Source: Bacillota bacterium
GTDB lineage: Bacteria; Bacillota; Clostridia; Lachnospirales; Lachnospiraceae
Assembly (NCBI GenBank): GCA_023389295.1
Contig: JAEWEO010000206.1
Coordinates: 1-10,094, forward strand
Length of the DNA stretch: 10,094 bases
Reading direction: 5' to 3'
The first letter of the stretch is position 1; every line of letters starts with the position of its first letter. A program made the translations under genes and the position numbers. The notes beneath the pieces were generated by a model. It was given only the letters and a program-made list of their open reading frames with translations, made no database searches and was not told the origin of the DNA. Shown one piece after another: positions 1 to 6,676 of this stretch.

Positions 1-232
1 CATTCATACTTCTTCCACCGGATTGACACATTATATGGTATTGCTTCTCCTTCTTTAGGTATTTTGCAGGTGCCGTAAGTAACTGTCCCATAGGAATATT
101 TTTAGCCGTTTTAATACTACCTTTTACATATTCGTAAGGCTCTCTGATATCAATCAGTGAAATATCCTCCAGTATATTATCCAGTTCAACCACGTGAACA
201 GAATTTTGAATTCCTTTAAAAAATGATAGCAT
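1..232 (-). CDS. Rhodanese-like domain protein (5' part only)
   Basis: Translating the minus strand from the ATG at 232 gives 77 residues before the window edge; the 3' end is missing. The N-terminus MLSFFKGIQN leads into a rhodanese fold. LIDIREPYEYVKGSI (residues 26-40) is the typical DxREPxEYxxGxI segment. MCQSGGRS (68-75) is the active-site loop, with C69 as the catalytic cysteine that would carry the persulfide. Single-domain rhodaneses of about 100 residues move sulfane sulfur to thiol acceptors in the cytoplasm. An AGAGGAG ribosome site at 241-247, 8 bases upstream, supports the start. It is transcribed away from the glycerol-1-phosphate dehydrogenase gene. The missing part could hold a second domain, for example a YgaP-like membrane region or a second rhodanese, so only the N-terminal domain is certain. 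Confidence 0.9.
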   Translation of the reverse strand, partial: MLSFFKGIQNSVHVVELDNILEDISLIDIREPYEYVKGSIKTAKNIPMGQLLTAPAKYLKKEKQYHIMCQSGGRSMN

Positions 233-269
233 AATCTTCTCTCCTCTACTTTAACTGTAATCTTGTTAT

Positions 270-299
270 ACCATAGCCTCTACTTAAAGTATGTGACAA
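270..299 (-). promoter_or_regulatory. Possible sigma-A promoter for the rhodanese gene
   Basis: On the minus strand there is TTGTCA (294-299) followed, 18 bases later, by TATGGT (270-275). The -35 matches consensus at 5 of 6 positions and the -10 at 4 of 6. A TATAAC overlapping at 265-270 could serve as an alternative -10 but sits 23 bases away. The position between the divergent genes is suitable; the call is weak. Confidence 0.3.
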
Positions 300-370
300 T
301 ATTACAAAACATTTCCTTAATTTTTTTATCATATTATTTTTATATGCATAGGATTGTTTTGATAATGTCA

Positions 371-399
371 TTGTTGCTTGCTCCATCCTATGATAAAAT
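371..399 (+). promoter_or_regulatory. Possible sigma-A promoter for the glycerol-1-phosphate dehydrogenase gene
   Basis: TTGTTG (371-376) and TAAAAT (394-399) are separated by exactly 17 bases. The -10 matches at 5 of 6 positions and the -35 at 3 of 6. Transcription would begin near 406, leaving a leader of about 26 bases before the ATG at 432. In that case the upstream in-frame TTG at 378 would not be transcribed, which supports the shorter protein. Confidence 0.4.
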
Positions 400-419
400 A
401 TGGATATGTCAGAATAAGA

Positions 420-426
420 AAGGTGA
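420..426 (+). promoter_or_regulatory. Ribosome binding site that fixes the dehydrogenase start
   Basis: AAGGTGA lies 5 bases before the ATG at 432. The longer in-frame start, TTG at 378, has no comparable site, and the 18 extra residues it would add precede the family's usual N-terminus. The ATG at 432 is therefore preferred. Confidence 0.7.
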
Positions 427-431
427 TTTCC

Positions 432-1790
432 ATGATTGATTTAAAAGATTATACAATGGCAGATTATTTAAATAAAACTCTTGACTGCGAATGTGGGAAA
501 GAACATTCTGCATCAACGAAACATGTTTTAATTTGTGAGGAGGCCCTTCATGAATTGCCAAAGCTTTTAAGTAAGAATGATTTTCATAAGTCATTTCTTA
601 TTTTTGATTCTACAACATATGAGCTAACGGGCGAAAAACTCGAACAAATCTTACATAATGCAGGTCATGCCTTTACCTCCTATCAAATACCGATGCCGGA
701 ACCAACACCGGATGAGAAAACGCTTGGCGAGATATTGATAAATTTTGATCGTACCTGTGATCATATCATAGCAATCGGAAGCGGTACCATAAATGACCTT
801 AGCCGTTTTATTAGCTATCAACTAAAGCTACCTTATCTAATCATAGCGACCGCGCCCTCTATGGATGGCTATGCTTCCAATGTGGCTCCTTTGATCGTAA
901 ATCATATGAAAACCACCTTCGAAGCACACGTACCATTTGGGATTATTGCTGATACTAATCTACTCAAAGATGCACCGATTAAGATGATTGCCTCCGGTAT
1001 CGGTGATATCTTAGGTAAATATACTTGTCTCTGTGATTGGAAAATTGCTCATTTGATTACCGGTGAATATTACTGTCAGACAGTAGAAAACATCGTGAGA
1101 AAATCCATGAATACAGTTGTATCAAATATAGATCATGCCGCAAATAGAGATCCTCATGCGATTAAGAGTATTATGGAGGCCCTGGTTCTTACAGGTATTG
1201 CCATGAGCTACGTTGGTAATTCAAGACCTGCCTCCGGAAGTGAACATCATCTTTCTCACTACTGGGAAATGATGTATTTGTTTGATGGTAAAAAGCCCGT
1301 CCTACATGGAACCAAAGTAGGTATTGGTACTGTAGCAGTCATTAAGGCTTACGAACTCCTTCTAACTAAGAAGATCGATTTTAATCAGGCTAAAGAAAAA
1401 GCAGCTACCTATTCGAAGCAAAACTGGGAAACGCTAATGAGGGATACTTACTCACTCGCTGCCGAATCCGTCATTACTTTGGAAAATGACATAGGAAAGA
1501 ATAGGCCGGAAGCTGTGATAACTAGAATCACAGCTCTACAGGATAACTGGAATGAAGTAACAAATATGATACGACAATTACCTACTGCTGATACCATCCG
1601 TGGCTATTTAGATTCTTTGAAGGCTCCTTCTAATCCGATCTCCATTGGAATAGATAAAACCACCTTCGTAAATAGCTTTCTGGTAGCAAAAGAATTAAGA
1701 AACCGTTTTGGTTTATTGCAACTTCTATATGATCTTGGTTTGGCGGAGGAAATTGCAAACGAGCTATGGGAATACTTTACACAATTATAA
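432..1790 (+). CDS. egsA: sn-Glycerol-1-phosphate dehydrogenase (AraM/EgsA family)
   Basis: A 452-residue cytosolic enzyme of the iron-containing alcohol dehydrogenase-like superfamily. The family reduces dihydroxyacetone phosphate to sn-glycerol-1-phosphate with NAD(P)H, the enantiomer typical of archaeal lipids. In Bacillus subtilis, AraM supplies it for heptaprenylglyceryl phosphate synthesis by PcrB. Visible features are a CxCGKxH stretch near residues 19-25, the dinucleotide-binding loop GSGTINDLSR (116-125), APSMDGYAS (141-149), and probable metal ligands: D192 in GIGDILGK, a histidine in SEHHLSH (270-276), and H292 in LHGTKVGIGT. A C-terminal extension of about 100 helical residues is usual for AraM-type proteins. 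It appears monocistronic, with a hairpin terminator about 100 bases after the stop. In clostridia this family is sometimes found with arabinose genes, but none are visible here. The family call is firm; the exact substrate is inferred from homology. Confidence 0.88.
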   Translation: MIDLKDYTMADYLNKTLDCECGKEHSASTKHVLICEEALHELPKLLSKNDFHKSFLIFDSTTYELTGEKLEQILHNAGHAFTSYQIPMPEPTPDEKTLGEILINFDRTCDHIIAIGSGTINDLSRFISYQLKLPYLIIATAPSMDGYASNVAPLIVNHMKTTFEAHVPFGIIADTNLLKDAPIKMIASGIGDILGKYTCLCDWKIAHLITGEYYCQTVENIVRKSMNTVVSNIDHAANRDPHAIKSIMEALVLTGIAMSYVGNSRPASGSEHHLSHYWEMMYLFDGKKPVLHGTKVGIGTVAVIKAYELLLTKKIDFNQAKEKAATYSKQNWETLMRDTYSLAAESVITLENDIGKNRPEAVITRITALQDNWNEVTNMIRQLPTADTIRGYLDSLKAPSNPISIGIDKTTFVNSFLVAKELRNRFGLLQLLYDLGLAEEIANELWEYFTQL

Positions 1791-1887
1791 GAAACACTTG
1801 CAATTTCTTTAGGTTCCCATTATCTAAGTAAAACTTTAGAATGAAATAACCTTATTGTTCACTTTAATTACTTTCCTTTTGCACGAG

Positions 1888-1926
1888 AAATAGCATCAGT
1901 TTCTAGGACCGATGCTATTTTCTTTC
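1888..1926 (+). terminator. Rho-independent terminator after the dehydrogenase gene
   Basis: AAATAGCATC (1888-1897) and GATGCTATTT (1911-1920) form a perfect 10-base-pair stem with a 13-base loop. On the plus strand it is followed by TCTTTC, a T-rich tail. It lies between two convergent genes. It may also stop transcripts coming from the alpha-xylosidase on the other strand, where the stem ends in a short T run before CTCGTGC. The long loop and impure T tract reduce confidence in high efficiency. Confidence 0.65.
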
Positions 1927-1987
1927 TCTATTTATTTTATTTATTCATTAATTACCCTTTTTTACCTTTGATCCATACAATTTATGA

Positions 1988-4333
1988 TTATGATAAGTGG
2001 CAAGCAATCCTACCACTACCATTTGCCGTAATTACCGTATCATTACCCTCTACTATAAAGCTTCCGTTTTCTACGGAGTTAATACCAGTATTATTCACCA
2101 ATACTACTTTATAATTCTTTGTTGTATCAACATCAATAGTAATTGTCTTAGCAAACTTAACTATTTCAGCCTTTAAGGCTACTTGTGCTTTCTCGTTATA
2201 TACAACGGTGGTGGCAGGAGTATTCTCTAGTAACTCAAATACTTTTAATGTTACATTATCTGCATAATCATATACCGCATCCTCATCCTTTGCACCTACT
2301 GCAATGATACTTCCTTCTCTAACCATTAGCGGAATACTTAGATAACCATGCTTCTCTTTGTACCAACGACTTCCTTGTTTTACTTCACCTGTAAGGAAAT
2401 TTGTCCAATTGCCCTCCGGTAAATAATAATTTGCAATTCCATCTTCATTAAATATTGGGGCAACCAACATAGAGTCACCTAGCATATATTGCTTATCTAG
2501 GTAAGCACAGGTAGGATCTTCACTAAATTCCATAACCATACTTCTCATGGACGGAATGCCATCCCTTGAGGTTTCAATTGCATTGCGATAGAGATAAGGC
2601 ATGAAGGAAGCCTTTAATCTAGCAAAAAATCTTACAACATCAACTGATTCCTCATCATAAGCCCACGGTACACGGTAGGAAGAACTTCCATGCAGACGGG
2701 AATGTGTGGAAAGTAATCCAAAGGCACACCAACGTTTATATACATCCGGTGTAGAGGTGCTCTCAAACCCTCCAATATCGTGACTCCAGTAACCAAAACC
2801 GGACATGGTCAAAGACAATCCCCCGCGTAAGCTTTCTGCCATAGACTCATAGTCTGACCAACAATCTCCACCCCAATGAACCGGGAACTTTTGACCGCCA
2901 ACGGTGGCGCTTCTAGCAAATAATACCGCTTCACCTTTGCCCCGCTTTCTTTCCAATAACTCAAATACTACTTTGTTATATAAATAAGTATAATAATTAT
3001 GCATTTTCATCGGATCGGAGCCATCATGATATACTGCATCTGTAGGAATTCTCTCGCCAAAGTCTGTCTTAAAGCAATCAACGCCCAGATCAAGAAGTGC
3101 TTCTAGCTTATCTGAGAACCATTTGCAAGCCTCTGGGTTTGTAAAGTCTACAATAGCCATACCCGGCTGCCACATATCCCATTGCCATACATCACCATTC
3201 GGGCGCTTAATGAAATATCCACCTTTAACGCCTTCCTCAAATAGTTCAGATTCCTGTCCAATATAGCTATTAATCCATACACAGATCTTTAGCCCCTTAG
3301 CCTTTAAGCGTTTTAGCATACCTGCAGGGTCCGGGAACACTCTGGAATCCCAGATAAAGTTACTCCAATGGAAGTCTTTCATCCAAAAACAGTCAAAATG
3401 AAATACCTTTAACGGAATTCCTCTTTCTAACATTCCATCAACAAAGCTGCTAACCGTTGCTTCATCATAATTGGTTGTGAAGGAAGTGGAAAGCCATAAA
3501 CCAAAGGTCCAAGCCGGAGGTAAGGAAGGTTTACCGGTTAAATCCGTATAACGCTTTAATACTTCCTTCATGGAAGGTCCGTTAATGATAAAGTAATCGA
3601 GACCCTCTCCTTCTACTGAGAACTGTACCTTCTTAACCATTTCGGAACTAACCTCAAAAGAAACCTTCTCAGGATGATTCACATATACTCCATAACCTCG
3701 ATTAGAGATATAGAAGGGAATATTCTTATAAGATTGATCGGTAGAGGTTCCACCATCTTCGTTCCAGATATCTACCGTCTGACCATTTTTAACAAATGGA
3801 GTAAAACGCTCTCCCATACCATAGATTAATTCCCCTACGCTAAGAGAAAGACGCTCTCTCATATAGGTGTCATGCTTGCCACCATCATCATAGGCTAAGC
3901 CCTTCCAATCGGTCTTCACATAAGCGAGATCTCTCCAACCGCTATCCGTGATTTTCTCATTACCACGATAGAAAACCATCTTCCAATTGTCCTTGTTAAT
4001 CTCAAGACGCAGACTACCGCTATGAAGGATAAGCATATTCTCTTGTTCTTCTACAGTAAGATGGTTATTTTCATCCATCTCTAGCTCAAAATCCGGGCCC
4101 TTCTTCAATACCCCCATATAATGGTCGGCTCTAATACGAAGCACCTCTGGTGCCGGTGCTGATATTCTTATTGTAAGATTTGGTCCCCCTAACGTATCTC
4201 CCCTATGATTAATCTTATGAGTAGGAGCACAAAGCTTTACGAAATTCCCCTCCTGCTTTGTAAAATACACTTCTGCAGGAGAAAACACTTCCGTCCCCTC
4301 CTTATGCATCCAACATCCATTACTAAATCTCAT
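1988..4333 (-). CDS. yicI: GH31 alpha-xylosidase, YicI type
   Basis: A 781-residue cytosolic glycoside hydrolase of family 31 with no signal peptide. It should remove non-reducing alpha-1,6-xylosyl units from xyloglucan oligosaccharides such as isoprimeverose. The catalytic nucleophile is D424 in FKTDFGERIPTD (421-432) and the acid/base is D490 in HWGGDCWSDYESM. E. coli YicI has these at D416 and D482, so both are shifted by exactly 8 residues. The same offset puts F285, C315, F316, W353 and K422 on YicI F277, C307, F308, W345 and K414, residues known to shape xylosidase specificity. Length is close to YicI (772). The C-terminal beta-domains extend to the end and finish with a short extra tail. 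The start at 4333 is chosen over an in-frame ATG at 4366 because GAGGAGGTA (4337-4345) sits just before it and the protein then begins MRFSNGCW, like YicI. It is divergent from a sugar-sensing chemoreceptor gene. No transporter is next to it. Confidence 0.95.
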   Translation of the reverse strand: MRFSNGCWMHKEGTEVFSPAEVYFTKQEGNFVKLCAPTHKINHRGDTLGGPNLTIRISAPAPEVLRIRADHYMGVLKKGPDFELEMDENNHLTVEEQENMLILHSGSLRLEINKDNWKMVFYRGNEKITDSGWRDLAYVKTDWKGLAYDDGGKHDTYMRERLSLSVGELIYGMGERFTPFVKNGQTVDIWNEDGGTSTDQSYKNIPFYISNRGYGVYVNHPEKVSFEVSSEMVKKVQFSVEGEGLDYFIINGPSMKEVLKRYTDLTGKPSLPPAWTFGLWLSTSFTTNYDEATVSSFVDGMLERGIPLKVFHFDCFWMKDFHWSNFIWDSRVFPDPAGMLKRLKAKGLKICVWINSYIGQESELFEEGVKGGYFIKRPNGDVWQWDMWQPGMAIVDFTNPEACKWFSDKLEALLDLGVDCFKTDFGERIPTDAVYHDGSDPMKMHNYYTYLYNKVVFELLERKRGKGEAVLFARSATVGGQKFPVHWGGDCWSDYESMAESLRGGLSLTMSGFGYWSHDIGGFESTSTPDVYKRWCAFGLLSTHSRLHGSSSYRVPWAYDEESVDVVRFFARLKASFMPYLYRNAIETSRDGIPSMRSMVMEFSEDPTCAYLDKQYMLGDSMLVAPIFNEDGIANYYLPEGNWTNFLTGEVKQGSRWYKEKHGYLSIPLMVREGSIIAVGAKDEDAVYDYADNVTLKVFELLENTPATTVVYNEKAQVALKAEIVKFAKTITIDVDTTKNYKVVLVNNTGINSVENGSFIVEGNDTVITANGSGRIACHLS

Positions 4334-4336
4334 TGC

Positions 4337-4345
4337 TACCTCCTC
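4337..4345 (-). promoter_or_regulatory. Ribosome binding site that fixes the alpha-xylosidase start
   Basis: On the minus strand GAGGAGGTA ends 3 bases before the ATG at 4333, placing the GGAGG core 5 bases away. This is near-ideal and makes the longer start at 4366 unlikely, since its coding sequence would run through the site. Confidence 0.85.
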
Positions 4346-4347
4346 AC

Positions 4348-4360
4348 CATGCATTGCATG
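4348..4360. repeat. Short palindrome next to the alpha-xylosidase ribosome site
   Basis: CATGCA-T-TGCATG is a perfect 6+1+6 palindrome two bases upstream of the alpha-xylosidase ribosome site. It could be an operator half or a small RNA hairpin affecting translation. It is short enough to arise by chance, and no matching regulator is in the window. Confidence 0.4.
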
Positions 4361-4386
4361 TATCAATATAATTATCTTTCGCTTCT

Positions 4387-4409
4387 GTAGATAATGAACT
4401 TCTATCTAC
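4387..4409. repeat. Inverted repeat in the alpha-xylosidase/chemoreceptor control region
   Basis: GTAGATA (4387-4393) and TATCTAC (4403-4409) are perfect inverted 7-base arms around a 9-base spacer. The site is about 55 bases upstream of the alpha-xylosidase start and downstream of its candidate promoter, which is a suitable place for a repressor operator or a leader hairpin. The regulator is not identifiable from this window. Confidence 0.45.
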
Positions 4410-4459
4410 GGATTAACCTATGAAAGAACTACATTCTAATCATAGCAAATCTGCTAATT

Positions 4460-4488
4460 AATAAAAATGTCATATCCTTTCATGCCAA
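4460..4488 (-). promoter_or_regulatory. Possible sigma-A promoter for the alpha-xylosidase gene
   Basis: On the minus strand, TTGGCA (4483-4488, 5 of 6 matches) is followed after 17 bases by TTTATT (4460-4465, 4 of 6 matches). Transcription would begin near 4453 and leave a leader of about 120 bases containing both inverted repeats. The -10 is poor and other AT-rich hexamers nearby are possible. Confidence 0.3.
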
Positions 4489-4543
4489 TGGAATATTTTC
4501 TATTCTTTCCTTCATCTTTCTCCAAATTATTGCAACGCTATTA

Positions 4544-4572
4544 TTGTAAAACCATGGTAAAAGTTATATAAT
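4544..4572 (+). promoter_or_regulatory. Sigma-A promoter of the chemoreceptor gene
   Basis: TTGTAA (4544-4549) and a perfect TATAAT (4567-4572) are separated by exactly 17 bases. Transcription should begin near 4579, giving a leader of about 60 bases that ends in the AAAGAGGTG ribosome site (4626-4634) before the ATG at 4640. It has no obvious sigma-28 motility-type promoter, so the gene appears to be under housekeeping control rather than in the flagellar regulon. Confidence 0.6.
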
Positions 4573-4639
4573 AAAGGAAATGTTAATTTTATATCAATAC
4601 CTATTTTTTCATTACAACAAATCATAAAGAGGTGTAAAT

Positions 4640-6574
4640 ATGAACTTACGAAAGACAAGTAATATGGATAAGCAAGTTATTGATAAGATGCTTGATTTTA
4701 ATTTTACTGAGGATTTGAATGCATCCGCTGATAAAATCGGTGGTAATTATTTATCATTGCATGCGAACTATAAGAAGTATTTTGAAGAGTTTAATGAGGA
4801 TTTTGAAAATATCAAGCTCATCTCAGATCAAATGGAGGGTGTGGTTGATGGATTGGTAGATTCCTCTAACAACGTTCGAATGGCTGCTGAGTTCATAGCA
4901 CAAGGTGCTCAAAGTCAAACGGAGGAAATTGCTACCTGCCAATCCGTTGCAGATATCATCGCAGATAAAATTACGACCATGAGTGATCGTTCCAAAAAAC
5001 TCATTGATTCTGCTCACGAGATGGGTAATGTAAGTAACCATGGTAAAGTAGCTGTAGAGAATCTTTCTGAACATCAAACCAAGAACTTCGAAGCCAATAG
5101 CGCAATTACTACTGAGATTTACACCTTACTAGATAAAACCAAAGCAATCAATGAGATTACTAAGGTTCTCTATGATATTGCAAGCCAGACCAATCTTCTA
5201 TCCTTAAACGCCTCAATTGAAGCTGCTAGAGCTGGGGATGCAGGTAAGGGCTTTGCAGTTGTTGCTAATGAAGTAAGAAAACTTGCTGAACGTAGCCGTG
5301 AAGCCAGCATTACCATAAATGAAAATATCACTGAAATTAACCAACAGCTTAGCCATTTAAGAAGTGTGGTGGATGGCTCTAAGGAAACCTTTAGTAACCA
5401 AGCTTCTGCTGTAACTGAAGTTATCCAATCCTTTGAACAAATCAATACCTATGTGGATGGTTTTGTTAACAGCCAACAGGAGTTCTATAGTGAAGTAAAA
5501 GAGCTTTCTGAGGAAAAGGAGCGTCTTATTGATTCCTTTTGCAGTATCGCTTCTGTAATAGAGGAATCCTCCGCAACTACAGAGGAAGTAGCCTCCTTAA
5601 CCATAGCACAAAGCAGTACCGCGAATATCATCTTTAAGATGGCTCAGGATTTACATACCAAGGTTGAAACCATATCCAAAAACTCCTCGAAGATTAAGAC
5701 CAATCATGTTGCAAAACGTCAAAAAAGAATTGCGGCAATCTTTGATATTGATGACCCTTTCTGGGTTCCTGCAAGAAACGAAGGAAAAAAAACGGCAAAA
5801 GCCTTAAACTTCTATATCGAATTCTTTGCACCTAAAAATAGAGAAAATGGCGTTACTGATATGCTTAACGCAATCAATGATTTTACAGCAAGAAGCTTCG
5901 ATGCTATTATCATAAGCCCCATTGACAGTCCTGAAATTCAAGCTGCACTTAAAAAAGCCACAGAAAAGGGAATTAAGATCATCTTCATTAATTCCTCCTT
6001 CGACGGCGTTCCTTATGAATCTTTGATTGAAACAAATAGCATTGAATTAGGTAAAAATGCTGCCAAGACAATCAAACAGTTAATGAATAATCAAGGAGAA
6101 GTATTTGTGAATCAGTGGAGTGATGTCAAGGTATCCTCCATTGAAAAACGTGCGGATGGATTTATTGAAGAATTGACAAAGAACTCAAACATAAAGGTTC
6201 ATCCAATTAAGGTATTAAGCACTCCAACTGATGATCAACTAAATAAAATTTTCACATCCTTGCAAGTGAATTATCCTAATGCCAAGACCTTCTATGCGAC
6301 AAACGGCGCTTGGGGTGTTGCCTTGGCTGAATATGTAGGAAAGAATCGATTAAATTATGAAATCATAACGGTAGACTTAAGAAGGGATGTGGCAGATTTA
6401 ATTAAAGAAGGTAAAATCAAAGCCGCGATCTCACAGAGAGCCTTTACCTGGGTTACCATGGCTCTTGAGATCCTTATCGATGTCTTCCAGAATAAAAAAG
6501 TTGTTAAATATACGGATACCGGAACTTATGAAGTGAACAAAACCAATATTTCCATCTACGAACGTAGATTATAA
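4640..6574 (+). CDS. Cytosolic chemoreceptor fused to a C-terminal sugar-binding (PBP type I) domain
   Basis: The protein has 644 residues and no signal peptide or membrane segment. Residues 1-75 are a short helical lead-in. About 80-345 is a methyl-accepting chemotaxis signalling coiled coil; the hairpin tip that contacts CheA/CheW spans roughly 178-216 (ASQTNLLSLNASIEAARAG, then GFAVVANEVRKLAERS). SATTEEVAS (311-319) fits the consensus for methylated glutamate pairs (E315, E316). From about 361 to 640 there is a type I periplasmic-binding-protein fold resembling ribose-binding protein: DIDDPFWV (369-376), SPIDSPEIQAALKKATEKG (426-444), TNGAWGVALAEY (554-565), TVDLRRD (577-583) and ISQRAF (597-602). 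N555, D579 and Q599 align with RbsB ligand contacts N190, D215 and Q235, but the RbsB D89/R90 pair is replaced by N451/S452. The usual order, an external sensor then a membrane segment then the signalling domain, is absent. It probably senses a cytosolic sugar; the ligand is unknown. It is transcribed divergently from the alpha-xylosidase. Confidence 0.9.
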   Translation: MNLRKTSNMDKQVIDKMLDFNFTEDLNASADKIGGNYLSLHANYKKYFEEFNEDFENIKLISDQMEGVVDGLVDSSNNVRMAAEFIAQGAQSQTEEIATCQSVADIIADKITTMSDRSKKLIDSAHEMGNVSNHGKVAVENLSEHQTKNFEANSAITTEIYTLLDKTKAINEITKVLYDIASQTNLLSLNASIEAARAGDAGKGFAVVANEVRKLAERSREASITINENITEINQQLSHLRSVVDGSKETFSNQASAVTEVIQSFEQINTYVDGFVNSQQEFYSEVKELSEEKERLIDSFCSIASVIEESSATTEEVASLTIAQSSTANIIFKMAQDLHTKVETISKNSSKIKTNHVAKRQKRIAAIFDIDDPFWVPARNEGKKTAKALNFYIEFFAPKNRENGVTDMLNAINDFTARSFDAIIISPIDSPEIQAALKKATEKGIKIIFINSSFDGVPYESLIETNSIELGKNAAKTIKQLMNNQGEVFVNQWSDVKVSSIEKRADGFIEELTKNSNIKVHPIKVLSTPTDDQLNKIFTSLQVNYPNAKTFYATNGAWGVALAEYVGKNRLNYEIITVDLRRDVADLIKEGKIKAAISQRAFTWVTMALEILIDVFQNKKVVKYTDTGTYEVNKTNISIYERRL

Positions 6575-6595
6575 TTGGATTTATTCTAGCTGTAC

Positions 6596-6645
6596 GAATA
6601 GAGCACCTAAAACAATAGAAAATCTACTGTAAAGGTGCTCTATTC
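6596..6645. terminator. Long hairpin between convergent genes, likely bidirectional terminator
   Basis: GAATAGAGCACCT (6596-6608) pairs perfectly with AGGTGCTCTATTC (6633-6645) over 13 bases. Within the 24-base loop, ACA/TGT and TAG/CTA can extend the stem. It lies 22 bases after the chemoreceptor stop and 32 bases after the stop of the opposing gene, so it can serve both. Neither side has a strong run of T residues, so termination may depend on the stem's strength or the structure may mainly protect transcript ends. Confidence 0.6.
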
Positions 6646-6676
6646 TTGCCTACCATCTACAAATTTGGTATCTATA

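Noticed and set aside
378..431. Longer dehydrogenase start at TTG 378.
   Set aside because: It lies at or upstream of the likely transcription start, lacks a ribosome site and adds 18 residues not expected in the family, while ATG 432 has a good site.
4334..4366. Longer alpha-xylosidase start at ATG 4366.
   Set aside because: The strong GAGGAGG site lies within the extra codons and points to the ATG at 4333, which also matches the N-terminus of YicI.
4525..4545. A possible catabolite-responsive (cre) site around TTGCAACGCT.
   Set aside because: The spacing between the TG, AA and CG parts does not fit the cre consensus; one base is missing.
4580..4627. A 15-codon frame (MLILYQYLFFHYNKS) in the chemoreceptor leader, ending just before its start codon.
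   Set aside because: It begins within a base or two of the predicted transcription start, so it has no usable ribosome site, and its composition is what AT-rich DNA gives by chance.
5170..5445. A 91-codon minus-strand frame inside the chemoreceptor gene.
   Set aside because: It lies opposite the highly conserved signalling hairpin region, so it is explained by coding bias of the real gene.
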